Shown in pieces: positions 10,991-24,600 of a stretch of DNA of 64,000 nucleotides. The notes below the pieces were generated by a model. That model ran no database searches. It was not told where the DNA came from and worked only from the letters and a program-made list of their open reading frames with translations. The position numbers and the translations under genes were made by a program. The first letter of the stretch is position 1. Every line of letters starts with the position of its first letter. The DNA is from Mugil cephalus (taxonomy: Eukaryota; Chordata; Actinopteri; Mugiliformes; Mugilidae): positions 18,696,001 through 18,760,000 of the forward strand of contig NC_061773.1 of assembly GCF_022458985.1 (NCBI RefSeq). The letters run 5' to 3'.

Positions 10991-13900
10991 TCAGACTCGG
11001 CGGAACACCTCGAAGAGGGAGGCGACTGAGTGGATGCGGTAGAAAAGGTTCAAAGGGATGGCGAAATTGAGAACTGTGGTCCACATGCTGAAGCCAAACG
11101 TCTCCTGTTCCAGCCCGTTGTCGTACTGTGGCCTGCAGCCAAAGGCTGGAAGGATCCACAGCTGCAAGAAAGAAAAAAAAGGAGAAGGACATGCAATTAG
11201 TTCAACCTGAATTGATTCTTTGGCCACTTGGGGGCAGTGCAACAAGATGCCAACACCAGTATTGACACATCACATTGTGAAGATGTTGTGGCTAACATCC
11301 AGCACACTTGGTGCAACATTAGCCTTTATTCATGTCTTGTGTCTTTTCATCTGTTAAGTGTAAATCTAATGCTTTTGTCACTTGTTGGGGGAACTGTCTA
11401 ACAGCCAAATGTTCACCAGCTAGTTACTAACATTGTCTATCAAGCCTTTGATAATTGCCAGGTGGAATTTGGTAGAATTTGTCACCAAGGTGCTGAAAGT
11501 AGCTAAAACACTGTGTACAAACAAGGGAAATCAGTGAAAGTTCACTTTCGTATTAGACACTATTGTTATTTGTTCCACTGATAATCAGTGTATAGTTGCA
11601 ACTAATAAGCTGTCGTTTACACTGACTGCCTTCCTTCAAGTTCAGTGAAATAAAAATGTACTCTCATTCTTCAGTAAATGCACATGCTCACCGAAACATT
11701 GCACATTATCAGCAAAACGGCGATGTTTTTCAGGATCTGCCTCTTTATGTTGCGGTGCTCCACCACCCTGTTGCCCACCGGCAGCGGAACCTCCGAGGGT
11801 TTCCGCGGACATCCGTACACCTGTCCGCTCTCCTCCTGCTCGTTCTCCATGGTGACGCAGGCCCTGTCCGGAGTCTCATAGGCTCTGTTGATGATGCCAT
11901 TGTACGGCGGAGCCAGAGAGGACGTCACCGAGAAGATTTCTGGAGAAGCCGGCAACTCTGGGTCTCCCCTTGCTCCATCCTCCTGCTGGCGATACAGGGA
12001 CTCTATTATGAAGAGGTTCTGGATGTACTTCTCCAACACGATGAGCAGAGAGTAGACCAGGATGGTCCAGCGATACGGAGGGCTGCTGTCGGTGCTGAAG
12101 ACAGCCACTATGCTGCACCAGGACATGAACCAGGAACCGATCGAGGATCCTACCAGAAGCTCCGTGTCCAGCTGTCTTGACGGGTTCTTGGAGGTGTCCA
12201 GTGGCATGTGGTTCGCTCGGTATATGAGCAGACCTAAAGCTCCAGCAAAGCACATGACCGCCAGCATGACAATACCGTAAATGTAGAACATAGAAATGGC
12301 CGACTGACGCATTTGGGAGGACTGCTCAATGTGTGTGATGTAGACCACCAGTATCCCAATGGTGCTGGCCAGTGTAAGCAGACCCAGAATGGGGCCTACG
12401 GTCAAGCCCTGGGTTTTGGTAACAAGTTTTTTCTGGTTGGAGGAGAGGTCTATGGTGCGTCCGATGTTCTTCCACATGACAAAAAGCAAGGCAGAGACAA
12501 AGATGTGGTACTCGATGTTGAAGGGGTAGAGATAGGAGAGGCTGCTGGAGAACATGGAGCATGTGTTGGTGGTGCAGTTACATTCCGGTTGTACGTGTTC
12601 TGGAAAACAAAATTTAATGAATGGTATTTTATTTCACGTTACCGAATCACGCCCCTCTGTCAGGACATAAAACTGGCAGCATATGACATAAAATATAAAC
12701 ATAAGAAGGAGCATGAACTTTCTGGTACATTCACAGAATGACTGACTGAATCTGAGCTGAGCTCGTTTCTCTGATTAAACATGAATACATCAAAAGCCCC
12801 AAGGGTAAATGTGTAACTTCTGAACCTTTTCTGATCTTGTGATTGTGTCAGTTGTTTCAATAATGTTTCTGATTAACAATTTTGAAATGCATGCGGGAAT
12901 CTGTGGCTCCCTGAGACTTCTAATCATTTTTCGGGGTCCTGACCTCCAGACTGAGACACTGAAGACAGAGGGCATTTGTAAGATTTCATCAGATTAAGAA
13001 CAAAAGATGGCACTTCTTTTAAAAAAAAACTTGATGGGGGGTATGTTTTACAGCAGTGCACCTTTAAATAATTTGCTCTACCTCTGAAACCAAAACTTAA
13101 GTCACGTTGTTGTTTTTCAGCACCATAATTGTCGTCTTAATGCATAAATTACTGCAAAATAAGTTTTAAATTTGCCCAGTATCTAATATTCTCCAGTCAT
13201 ATTCTGCTCATTTGAAATTTCACTTATTAGCCAAACACAAATCTTAGATGTTGAATGCACCTTTCACTCCCTGTAAGCCCGCCATGCGATAATTATACTG
13301 TTGCCCCCTAGAGATCATCTCAACAAAACCCCGCCGTATACACCCTCCCGACTCACCCCCTCCAACCCCCCAGAGGCCACCACTATGGTCCTGCACCCTT
13401 TAATTAAAAAGGGAACCGCAGTCAGGGTGCAGCCAGCCTCACAGTCAGCCGGATATGAGGAGGAGCAGCCGAACCCCTCAACCTTAGGCTTAGATGTATC
13501 AGTTACTGTAATTGCAGCACCCTTGGGACTAAGCAGCCTGGGGACAAAGCCGTCTGAGGTCAAGCGGGGGGTTGCCAAGGAGGGTGGTGATGGCTGAAGT
13601 GTGTGGAAAGGGCCCGGAGAGGGGGCCCCAGCACCGGCAAGGCTGCGTGTCTCCTGAAACCTAATAGAGAGACGTTCGACACAAACAAGACCTGCTGGTC
13701 GGCCGAGCTAACCTCCCTTCCCCTCACAAACCCTCCTCTCTTTCATCCATTCAAGTGAGCTCTCAAGTGGACTATTGTACTCGTCTTCCAGGTACAAGCC
13801 AGCAATCGACCCCGTGGCCCTTACCTATAGTGAGATTTTCGTAGCCCAGGGCAGAGAGTCTTCTTATATGGTTGTTCAAAAAGTGCTCAGCTTCAGACAT

Positions 13901-15195
13901 CACGCCACTGCACCACAAGAGGAGGTTGGTAAACACCGCGTGGATCACACCGAATCTGAGGGGATAAGCAGTCCACAACGAGTTGATACCATGATGAAGT
14001 GTCAGGATTCAGCTCTCTTCATGGGCATGTAAATATATACTGTATATATACTTATATATATAACAATTTATTGAATTAAAAATAGACATATTAGTAATTA
14101 AATATTGTGTTATTAAAGTGAACACATACCTTTCAAAAATTTCAAAGCTCTTGATGACATCCTTGATGTGAAACCACAGAAAATGCACCTACATCAAACC
14201 AAAGGGGAACAAAAGCTTAATAAACTTGTGTAATATGAAAATATGGGTTTGAGGAAAAATGTTTCATATACTAAATATTTTACGTACTGAATTATACTGA
14301 GATGTGTTAACCAGAAAGATTTTCCATATCATATGCAGTTACACTCCAATAACGTGGACAATGATAGGATTATGTTGTTGCGGCAACTCTGTACTTGCCG
14401 CAGCAACAAAGAGCACATTCAAAGAACTTAAGTGGCGCACAGAAAAAAAAAGGCACGGTTTCTAACGCTGCTGAAAGATTATCACTTTATTGAAATTAAA
14501 CTGAGGTTGTAAACTTACCTGTGCAATGGTGTGAGTTACATGGATGACAGGATATACCCCGAATACAGCCGACACACAAGACTTATAGCCGACATAATAC
14601 CCGATTCGGAAAGCGTCCATAATGAGTGAAAGGAGTGCGAGGAGAGTCAGCCCACCTACACAGAAAAAAACAAAACAAAACAAACACTCATTACGTTATT
14701 ACTTGAACTCTGGCGAAACAAATCATTAACTAAAAACGGTGGTTTTGCATTAAAGAAATGCAGCAGCACAACACGCAGAATACATATTCTACGCATTTAC
14801 TTTTATAAACTCACAAACTCACCTCTTATCCAGCATGTGGTTGCGTGGACATCTTTCTCAGTCCGCGCGTTCTTCTGCCTGTCCCGCACCAGAATGTACC
14901 ACAGCATCCAGAACAGCTGGAGGATCATGAGGCAGGTGGCAAAGGACAACAAGTGCTCTTCCTTGACAGACGAGTCAGGCTGCGCAATGGCCAGCATCAG
15001 CGCCGCCCCGATCAGAAGCAAATTGGTGCCGTACTGACCGCTGAGGATCTCTGCGTTCTTCCTCGGATAGTCCCCTGACAAGTTGAGCTTTAGTTTTGCG
15101 AAAATCTTCTTGTCGGGCTCGGAGCTGGACGACGACGAGGAGCTGTGACAATACTTGTTCAGGCACATAATATCCAGGCCGCTGGGTTCCACCAT
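10991..15195 (-). CDS. otop1: Otopetrin-1 proton channel (six coding exons)
   Basis: A multi-pass proton-selective channel of the plasma membrane. Zebrafish otop1 is needed for otolith formation and vertebrate OTOP1 for sour taste. Coding exons in gene order: 15195-14823, 14655-14519, 14188-14130, 13955-13825, 12599-11692, 11161-10991; phases join to 592 aa plus stop. Recognised blocks: ILSGQYGTNLLL before TM1 with LQLFWMLWY in an early TM; FGVIHAVFTNLLLW; the cysteine-rich external loop PECNCTTNTC; SYLYPFNIEYHIF; KNPSRQLDTELLVGSSIGSW; LEKYIQNLFIIES; and the family signature AFGCRPQYDNGLE with the terminal LFYRIHSVASLFEVF. The chosen ATG sits in a strong Kozak context (CCACCATGG); an in-frame ATG lies four codons upstream. 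A polyserine tract (S18-S25) in the cytosolic N-terminus and the variable loop near residues 480-540 are the least conserved parts. Tandem with tmem128 and lyar on the same strand. Confidence 0.95.
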
Positions 15196-16742
15196 GGTGG
15201 GAGTCATGCGTAAAAACAGTAGAGCTGAGAGAGGAGTAAAGTCAAAGCCGCGCGCTATAAGTGCATTTGAGGGAGGCCAGGTGCGTAACCTACAAGGTGG
15301 GGATTCAGACGAATAGGTACCGTGCCAAACATGCATTCAATCTTCAAGGTCCGGCTCAGTGGCCACGCACAGTTTCAATGTCCAGCCTTGTCGAGGATGG
15401 GCTTGATAGGTGCCATTGTCATCTTGTAACCCTGAAACTGAAATATCTGGCCGCGTATCAGGCACGCTGAGTCACTGAAAATGTGAGATTTCGTTTCAGT
15501 CTTTTGGGATTCCAGACACCCGTCTTCTTGAACCACACAATAAACAGTTGAACTTGTTTCTGCGCCAAGCATGTGCCGCGTAAAGACGCAAAAAAAAAGG
15601 ATCCACAACAACGACAAAAAAAGAAAAAAAGAAAGAAAGGAAAAAGGGTTTCGCCCAAATCCAAGTTTTCCGCGCGGCTGCCAAGCAGACTTTCCAAATC
15701 TACTGAAATCCTTTCAAGGTGGCTATCGGGTGTTACGCGTACATGCCTCGATGAGATGAAGTAGAAGATGACATTTTAAAAATCACCGACTTCAAATCCA
15801 AGTCCCACCAGTTCAAATCTGTATCTGTACCAACTGTCAAGATGTAGTGTCTAAACTATTCGCTTTCTAGCTAAGAAAAAGAAAACTCCGAATCCAGTTG
15901 CCAAATTGGTAATGGCTTTTTTTGTGAGTGGACGTCAAAAGAAAGATGCCATCTGCACCACGGCCGCCTGACCTGCCTTTTCAATATATAGCTTGGGAGG
16001 AAGCGCTCGATCAGCATAACAATAGGACGACTGCTCACACGGCCAGGCGTAGATTGAGGGGTGATTGATTTGATGTGAAGATGGAGAAGTGGCTTTGGAC
16101 CATTGGTTTATTTTATAAAAACAAATATCACTTGAAACATGCATGGCTATTTATCAATAGTGCGCACAATAGGTTATAGGATTTATCAGATCGCGAGCGC
16201 GAGTTACTGTAGTTTAATGATATGTTGTTTAGTGTAGTTTGTTTATTTTAACTGCAGAAAAAAATGCACCAAGTCAGTTTAACAGTTTAAGTGATTTTGG
16301 GTAACATTGCGCTATAAGCACCCTGTGCCATCAAGCACAGACCATGGGTCTCTGCAGTGGATCTGTTTTGAACCCTAGTTTTTTTTTTGTTTTTGTTTTT
16401 TTAAAAATAACCCTTTAGATTCCCATATTCCCACGTGTGTAGTTCTGATTCAGACGCGCAGTCTGTTTGTTTCTGTTAGTTTGCTCTTCCTGACAAGCGG
16501 CTTTTAGATCTGCGCATAGCACACGGAAGGGACAACAGAGCCCTGCTGATAATTGATGCTCGCATCCAATCAGTTTTGAAGACATCAGTCTTGAAAAGAA
16601 ACCTCACGGACCTTCAGTTCCCCACAAAAGCATTACGAGGATTGGAAAGATGATCAATTGACGCTTCGTCTTAACGTCGTATCGCTTTCTTGATCGCTTA
16701 TAATCGTTAGCATACTTAAAAAAAGAGAGAGAAGATCTATTT

Positions 16743-17521
16743 ATTATCAGGACACTTTAATGGGCTGTTGATTAAGTCTGAGCGTTTTGATTTAATTTGG
16801 AAGTGGTCGATTTAGCCCTCTGGTGTTTGCTCTTTGGGACAAAAAAGCTCATTTAAGCGGAGTTTCAAGGGAATTAGGTCCTGTTTTAATCGTAAAGATT
16901 GTTATAAGCGGCAAATTTGGTGTTCTCGTTCAACAGGTTTTTGCTATTTATAAACTTTAGGTAATCAAGAGGGAAAATCGCAAACCATATTGACTTACGC
17001 TGCCACGTTACAAGAAAATTAACACAGAAGAGATGTGTCATCGTGAAACGCGGAGAAAGGGACAATGAGACCGAAATTTGATCCTTAATTTTGAATAACA
17101 ATGGTCTCGGTGCATTGCCAAATATTTCTCAAATATGACCTTTCTCCGTGTTATTTCCCGTTACGCACGTATACAACCAAAAGCCGAAAGACGGAACAAA
17201 TAGTTTCACCAGCTTAATAACATCTCAGGACGTTTAGTGACACGTTGCTTTCAGACAACACGGCGACAAGGGTCGCTGTGTTGTCAATTAAGAGTAAAGC
17301 GGATCGTCTTCCCTTAGCAAGATAGAATGATTCTCCCCAGCTGCATCATGAGGTTTGCGCTCAATCTCGACGGCATTCGCTGAGCAGACTATTTCATGAT
17401 CACTGATAACCAGGAAGATGTCGATTCATTATCAGGACACCATTATTTACCTGATTAGACCTGAACGTTTTGATTGAATTCGGTAGAGACCAGTTTGGCC
17501 CTATTGTTCGCGCCTTAGGAA
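16743..17521 (+). repeat. Diverged direct-repeat pair (copies about 16743-16840 and 17428-17521)
   Basis: Both copies begin attatcaggacac and then share a gapped ATTA-CTGA-CGTTTTGATT-AATT-GG block followed by TT-GCCCT. By eye they are roughly 70% identical over about 95 bp with small gaps. The spacing is 685 bp and the orientation is the same. They are not a simple repeat and do not match the other repeat families seen here. An old local duplication, or remnants of one element's ends, would explain it. Confidence 0.6.
17254..17285. other. 14-bp inverted repeat with 4-nt loop
   Basis: gacaacacggcgac (17254-17267) and gtcgctgtgttgtc (17272-17285) are reverse complements except for one position, which can pair as a G-T wobble. 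The loop is only aagg. It lies between the two copies of the diverged direct repeat. Confidence 0.6.
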
Positions 17522-18479
17522 CATTCACACAAGCAGAACAACAAGCACATTTCTAGTCTGAGGGCAGTGGGCGAGTTAATAAATAACGTGTAAAATCGTT
17601 CGTATCTCAGGAAAGAGCCTCGAATATTTGAGGTGTTTGGACACCGATTACGGCATCAGAGTGGTGCAAAGATCTTTTAAATGATGACGAAAATAAGAAG
17701 TTAAAGAACACGTTGATAGTTTCAGCTCTGCTCTGATTGACTACCCGGGTGAACAATTAGTATATGGGTCAATATATAAAGTGACTGAAGTCCGTGGGAT
17801 ATTGCCTTGCATACATTTTTATTAAAAGTAAAAAACAAAAAAATAAATAAAATAACGTATTTGTTCCTTATGATCATGTCTTTACAAAATCCGTAATTAT
17901 TTATCAAGGAAACAATCACTTATTAAAACAAACAAACAAACTACTAGATTAGATATCACTAAAATGTCACTAAATAACCATCCGAATTAAATAATAACCA
18001 CTTGCTAATTAGCTAATCAATAATAAAATTAGCTCATTCAAAATATGTTTTGATTGTGTTGTTTTTGTTAAAATGAGAGTTACCCACTACAAACACATCA
18101 CATCCCACCTCTCAAGAAAGTGTGGTAAATCCAAATCACTTGACCTGCTCCAATATTCATAAATAACTCTCAGTTTCAATTTCCTCAACTGCATATACAG
18201 TAAAATATTGAGAAGAATCTTTCTGTAAAAATGCCATGTGGTTATATGCAGCCATGTTGATGTTTGGAAACAGCCAAAATGTTAACAATGATACCTGTCA
18301 ACTATGTTAAACTCAAAAATTCCCGCTATTACAGTATATACTGACCCATATCATAAGGAAACAATGACAGGGTTAGTTTTTTATACTCAGATGTATGTTC
18401 TGGATAAATCTGTAGTTGAGCTGGTTTTACTGTTTTATTGCTCATTTATGTATCATACACCTGTTTTATATCACTACCG

Positions 18480-18562
18480 TTGCCAGGTCTGTCTTGTAAA
18501 CGAGATTTCTAATGTCAGTAGGACTTCCTGGTTAAATAAAGGTTAAATAAAAATAAAAATTG
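18480..18562 (+). repeat. LINE-3'-tail-like repeat
   Basis: The segment has 'gtaaacgagatttctaatg' followed by 'acttcctggttaaataaagg' and then a short ttaaataaa-type terminal repetition. In my recollection of fish genomes this arrangement typifies the 3' end of L2/CR1-type non-LTR retrotransposons. No coding remnant was seen upstream, so it would be a 5'-truncated copy. Confidence 0.45.
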
Positions 18563-19762
18563 GCCATACCGTTGAATGTATACTATCAATAAACAAGTCA
18601 AACTGAAGATACAATAAGATTATTTCAGTAATGTTTACATTTTTCTATCTGAATTTATGCAACAGTTCAACAATGCTTTAATCAAGCTGAGCATATGCAG
18701 TCTGGATTTACTGTCGGTTTCAGTGAGTTTCAGGCCCAACTTTATGTCATGTACCGCTGCAGTTGTAAAGTGATGCCTCACGGGTCACCTTTGCTTTGAC
18801 AAGGCAGTAAGGCAAAGTTCAAGTATTCATTTCAACTAGTTATAAAGGTTTATTGTAGAAAGACTTGTGCAGAGTATCAGCAAACACCTTTGCTGTCTTC
18901 TAGCACGGTTTGAAATATATAAAATTTCTCTAAAGATAAGCACAACAGACAAACTAAAGTCTGTTTTCTATGGAGCGCTTTAAACAAAATACAAAACAAG
19001 TCAAAAACATGTTAAACACTCAAATCAAGTGGACACATTAGCAGTAGCTCGGTGAGTTTTGATTAAGGTCTTGAACGTTGGTGCTGTCGCGGATGTGTTT
19101 GGGGTGAGTGTTCCACACGGATGAGGCCCCGTCACTCTGTTCTGTTTTGCTCGGTCCTAGACGGTGGAGAGAGTGGATGTGGATGAGGAGGTTATCACCA
19201 AATGAGACATTTACTCGCTTTATATGGGAAAACATGTCACTTAAAAGAATCCAAATCCACGAGCACCAGCGTTAAACATCATTAACGGCCGACAACAGCT
19301 GTGGCTCAGATGAATACAGAATTACACCAATAGACGGCAGATGGAAGTTTGTTCAAGGTGTGAGGAACCCACAGATAAATCAGCATGGTGGAGCATGTGC
19401 GACATATGGTCGCAGGGGGATGTACATCCAGCCACTAGACAGTGCAGTAGTGTACTATTTTTATTATATTTTATTTTTCCAGTTCGTCTACAATTGAACA
19501 CATCTTCACATGAAAGACCATTCGTATGCAGTATGCAACCAAAATGTTTTCTACAGATGCATAAAATGTATCAAGAAACAAATGTTGCTGACTTTTAATA
19601 GGGTGAGAAATAGGGCTGTTTCAGTGGGGGAGTCGTATGTGAAGTTGTAGTAACTGTTTGTGTGAAGAAATAAGGTTGGGCTTGGTGTAAGGAAATGTGT
19701 GTAAGCGATGGAGAAATCTCAAAAAGCAAATGAAAAACCGTACCGTCCCCCACCTTTCACAT

Positions 19763-21598
19763 TCATCCCAGCAAAGAGATGAACATGACGACGCCCATGA
19801 ACTGCGTGAAGAGGATGAGCGGGGTGAAGAACGACCACACCGGCCACAATGCAATGTTAAAGCTGCAGGAGAAAGATTGAAAAAGAATATGAGTATTTTG
19901 AATCTATACCTATATGTTGCCTTTTCTATTACTAAGTGTTGCTTATGAACACGGCTCCATTCAGCCACGACAACAAAAGCGGGCCGTTAATTAATGTAAT
20001 CATTAAGACTTAAGATCAAATAAACACCATTAGTCAGGAATAATCTACTAACGCACAAACAAGACATTTTCAACTCACAGTGCTTCATCAAGCATCGACG
20101 ATCTGACAGTGAAGAATCAAACAATCCCCTCACACATAATAACGACTGTGTGAACGTTGTAAATGGTACAAACTTGAATGTAAACACTAATAAGTGTTTA
20201 CTCTTACCTGATCGGTCCATCCTGGTCATCTGTGATACACAAATGGGATGGATTTGCAAAAGTGGAAATAATTCTCGATTTTGGGTAAAACGTAAAAGGC
20301 AACATAACAGATCAGCACATTTTAAACTATTTAATTACAGATTATTAATTCATTTTGATTCATTTTGTCTCAGTTATTTTAATGTAATGGTATGTAAACT
20401 GGATTTAAAAGAATATATAATTCTTGCAGGCGTTTATGGACCGTCTGTGTGGGAGACAGTATCAGACTGTATCAAGCATCAGTTAATTAAAAATAGGGTT
20501 GGAATATGTGTGTGTCTGACAAGTTGACATGCTATAATATTATAAAACAATAACACACACAGACAGGTAATATTAATCATTATTAGGAGCGCTGGCCTTG
20601 CCTTTTTCTTGTTATGGATATATTATCGGTTATCATACTAGGACCATTAGCTGCCTCGTGCTACATTAGCGCTGGCTTTTACCAAATGAAGCTGTATAAA
20701 GTCAGTGAGCGCCGGCATTAATCACCGTTTCAGCTGCATTATCATTTCTCCTCTTTAGTAAAAAAGGATGGGATACTGAAAGCTTTTCTCTGCGGCTGTG
20801 TTTGTGCTACACTAAAGCATAACAAGCCCTTTCAGTGGATTGGCGTTAGCCCACAAAATCTGAAGCGCAGAAATGTCACCATGGAAACAGACCGTAGAAC
20901 TCTAATGCTTATGTGAAGTTAGCATACTGTGTTGTGATATTCGTACTAACTTCAGCAATATGTGTCTTTCCTTTTATTCCGACGTGTCCTCCACAAATAC
21001 AGAACATAACCTTCACTGGATGTTTGCTTGTAGATCTACAACAAATCTAATGCTATTGGTGGGACACTGAGCCAAACTACAAGCAGTAACTTTTCAAAGA
21101 AAGGCAGCTGCATCAGAGTTAAAGAAACTCCTGATTATTAGAGTTGGTCAAAACCACATTATACAGCTTAATTTTGTTCTATTCATGATTCATGATGATT
21201 GTTTGACAAAGCAATGGCTTGCCAGCACTAGCAGTCTGACCTAGAAAAAGATGGTATTCTTTCAAAGACTGCCAGTTCAACAATGGAAAGACATAACAAA
21301 TGCTCAAAGCCAAAAAGGCAAACAATCAAATCTATAAAAAATTATCTATCATTTGGAACTACACCCTTGTTGTCTTTAACCTTATTACTTACGTAATGAG
21401 TAATGTAATGTGTGCATTTTGGTCAAGGCTTTTTCCCCCCCATTGTTTGGGCTAAGCCCTTCAGTTCTTAGAAATCCGAATCATATAATATGATACCAGC
21501 AGCTTGGGAACAGCGTGTTTGTGTACCCACATGACGGTTAAAAGCCTGACCAGGATTAGATTTTTGAGGCTGATAACTATTATTATCCCCTTTGAGAC

Positions 21599-21637
<39 letters not shown>

Positions 21638-24600
21638 CAATACAGGGCAAAGCAGTATATTACACAGCTGTAAACAACTGTGAAACATATCATTGGCATA
21701 TCTGAACTACAATTTTTGTGGTTACGTTCTGGGCAATTGGACATTTTCTAAAATGGAATCATCATTTTAACAAGCTCAGCCGGCACAGTGAAAGTCAAAG
21801 AGGAAGCAGCATGTTCGGACGCTCTCAGGCCAGGCTGCAAACTGAGCTATTGACAATTTCTTCACTATGTCTGGCCCGCATAACTCGCTGGGCAATGAAC
21901 TGCACCTGCTGCAAGTAAGATTGACCGCACAAAGGCGAGTGAGGGACAGTTGTGCTTTCTTCCGACTCCCGTAAGTGCCACTGGAATATCTAATACACTG
22001 AACTGTTTGTAAAGATTCTAAGTCATCTATATACAGTCTACAGTTAAAACTATAGACTGTATAAAGACTGTACAAATATGAACCAAAGAACTGCTCCTAA
22101 AAAGTCAAAGCAAGTAATGGTGTCTGGCTGCAGTGTGGGTCATAAGTTTCACCACCTCCATGTTAGTGGATGGGACCTGTGCGAAACTAAAACACTAAAA
22201 CAAATTTTTTTTTTTTTTTCTTTTCAATGATGGTTTCAGTCATTTTAGGCAGTTAATTTAATGGCGATGCATGTTCAAATGTCAATTTCTTCCGATTTTT
22301 GACGCTATAGAAACAGGATGTCACATGCAGCGACTACCAGTTGCCATGCCAACCGCTCCGTAAAGCGGTCCAGTGGGACGAGAACAGTATATAATGCAAC
22401 ATTTCCTGGTAACTGTTGGAGGTAGAGCAGAGCGCAGTATTAATTAAACGTGAACACGAGTGAGTCTGGAGGAAGTGTGGTCGGGTCATCGATATTGTGC
22501 GTAGATTGTAGTCTAAGATCACAGACTGTACAGATATCACGGGTCTGCGAGGTTCTATTCTCTGACCGTACTGATCGGACTCTGGCAACAAAGTGGCAAG
22601 ATGGCGCTGCCCATATCCCTGGCAAAAATAGTGCCAAGTTGGCCAATGCAAGGAAGTGGGGACACGTTGTCCATATTTATATACAGTCTATGGTTAAAAC
22701 ATAGACAAGCAGATGCTTTACACCACTATATATTTTGTTATTGCAGTACGGATGATGCTGATCAGCAAATTAAGCAGTTGTGAAGCTAGTTTCTTTCATT
22801 ACCTGCCTGACGCAGCAAGAAATGCTGCAGTGGTGATGGGAGGAATGGCAGGGTACACTTGGTCATAGTTCTGGATGCCTTTGAACCACTCCAGGTACAC
22901 GATGCAATACATGGCTAGAGAGAGGCAGACCCCAAGCAGTACCAGACCGACATTGAACCACCAACTGGAAACACAAGGCTTAAAATGAGGAACATTAACA
23001 CAACAGGTGAAAACAGTCCATTCAAATGTGCAAGAAGGTATAATGTCACAAAAGGTTTATCAGATGTCAGTGCTTTCATTCGTATCATGTACCCGTAATA
23101 CAGCTGAAAGAGAAAACAAAACATGTTTGTCTTTGTTGACCGGGACCAAGCACTTTTCCGTGACAATAAAGATTTTTCAAGAACAATGGTTACTGTGCGC
23201 ATAGGTCATTTATAGGGATGGGAAAAAATCGATATGGCACTATATCGCGATATATTTTACCCGATATAACATCGATTTTGAATGTCTTCGATTCGATTTT
23301 AAAAGAAAAAGAAAAAGTCATGTTTTGTGCGAATCGTAGACAACTTCCGCACCTTCACCACCACAAGTGCAATAAATTGGAAATGGCTCATATGGATTAA
23401 TATTGTTTTTTGACTCAGTTTATCTAATGAATTATCAATGTCATCAGAAGTACATGTATATACAACTTGTACTTTAAGTTGTATTTAAAATTTCTCAGTG
23501 AACTATGTAGACAATATATCGCAATATCATAGTATTGCAATAATGTATCGTATCGTGACTCAAGTATCGTGATACGTACCGTATCGTGAATTCCTTGCCA
23601 ATGCCCACCAGTAGTTGACACGCAATAATGGGATAAACGATTTCATTTAGACTATATAAGACAGAAGAAAAAGAGTCCACAAAACCTAAAAACTTGTGTC
23701 TCCCTCATAGCTCACTTACCTTTTAATTTCATCATTTTCCATAATATTGCGGGGGAATTCCACATAGTACGTCACAGCTATAGATGCCACGATCCAGAAA
23801 ACTGAATGTTTATTAATGCGAGGGAGGGGTTTGGCATCTTTTTCCTTCTGACCTAAAAGGTAACAGGAAAGAAGGAAGTTGGCAAAGAGTTAAAAATGTA
23901 GTTTTTAACTTAAAGAGCACATTTCGTTACACGAGAAGTGGACACAAAATGTGTCTACTGTGTTAAATGTTAGCTTAAAAATACAAAAAAACACTGACAA
24001 CCTTTAACACCAACATACTGCATGACTCAGTGAAAAGCGACTAATAAGAGGCACTGAAAGGGTTTACAGAATGGTATAGACTTGACTACCAAATATGAGA
24101 TTTGCCTTGCCTTTGGAAAATGTAATAAATCCTCGCCTTTCAGATTTAAGCAGCTTTTGAGGCGAAACTGATAGGTTTCTTTGGGATAATCTTGCTTCTC
24201 AGAGAGCTATTAATCTCTATAATTTACTGGCTGATTAAACGTATCAGAGCCTGTTGTTGGCTGCTGAAATGGTTCAGCACGCTGGTCTACTCTGTGCAGA
24301 GTTCGCAATGAACTCGACAACCTACAAAAGAAGATGTCCTTCCTCTTGAATCAAAGATATGTCGGTCTTCTGCTCAGCACACACAGGACTCCGGCAAACT
24401 GGTGGATTTATGTTGCAATCATTGCTGCCAGAAGGATCACTGATGGGTATGTGTGGGACACACACACACACGCACCTCGAAAATGTTTGGTTATATTACA
24501 ATCATCAGTTTACACTGGCAGAGATGTGACCCCTTGGGTTGGGGCAGTGAAGGGGTAGAGTTTCCCTGTATTATGTTGCTCAACTGACACGGCGTTTGTT

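Larger units (their letters stand above)
15196..19762. other. otop1-tmem128 intergenic region
   Basis: No coding exon recognised. The otop1 promoter and 5' UTR must lie at the left edge (15196 upward), including a purine-rich A/G stretch at 15612-15645. The interior carries a diverged direct repeat about 685 bp apart (16743 and 17428), a strong hairpin (17254-17285), a LINE-tail-like repeat (about 18480-18562) and ordinary AT-rich sequence. tmem128 3' UTR sequence occupies the right end; minus-strand AATAAA-type motifs occur near 19460. Confidence 0.55.

Noticed and set aside
11656-12180. 174-codon plus-strand frame over otop1
   Set aside because: Antisense of the large otop1 exon; the otop1 frame has correct splice phases and clear homology.
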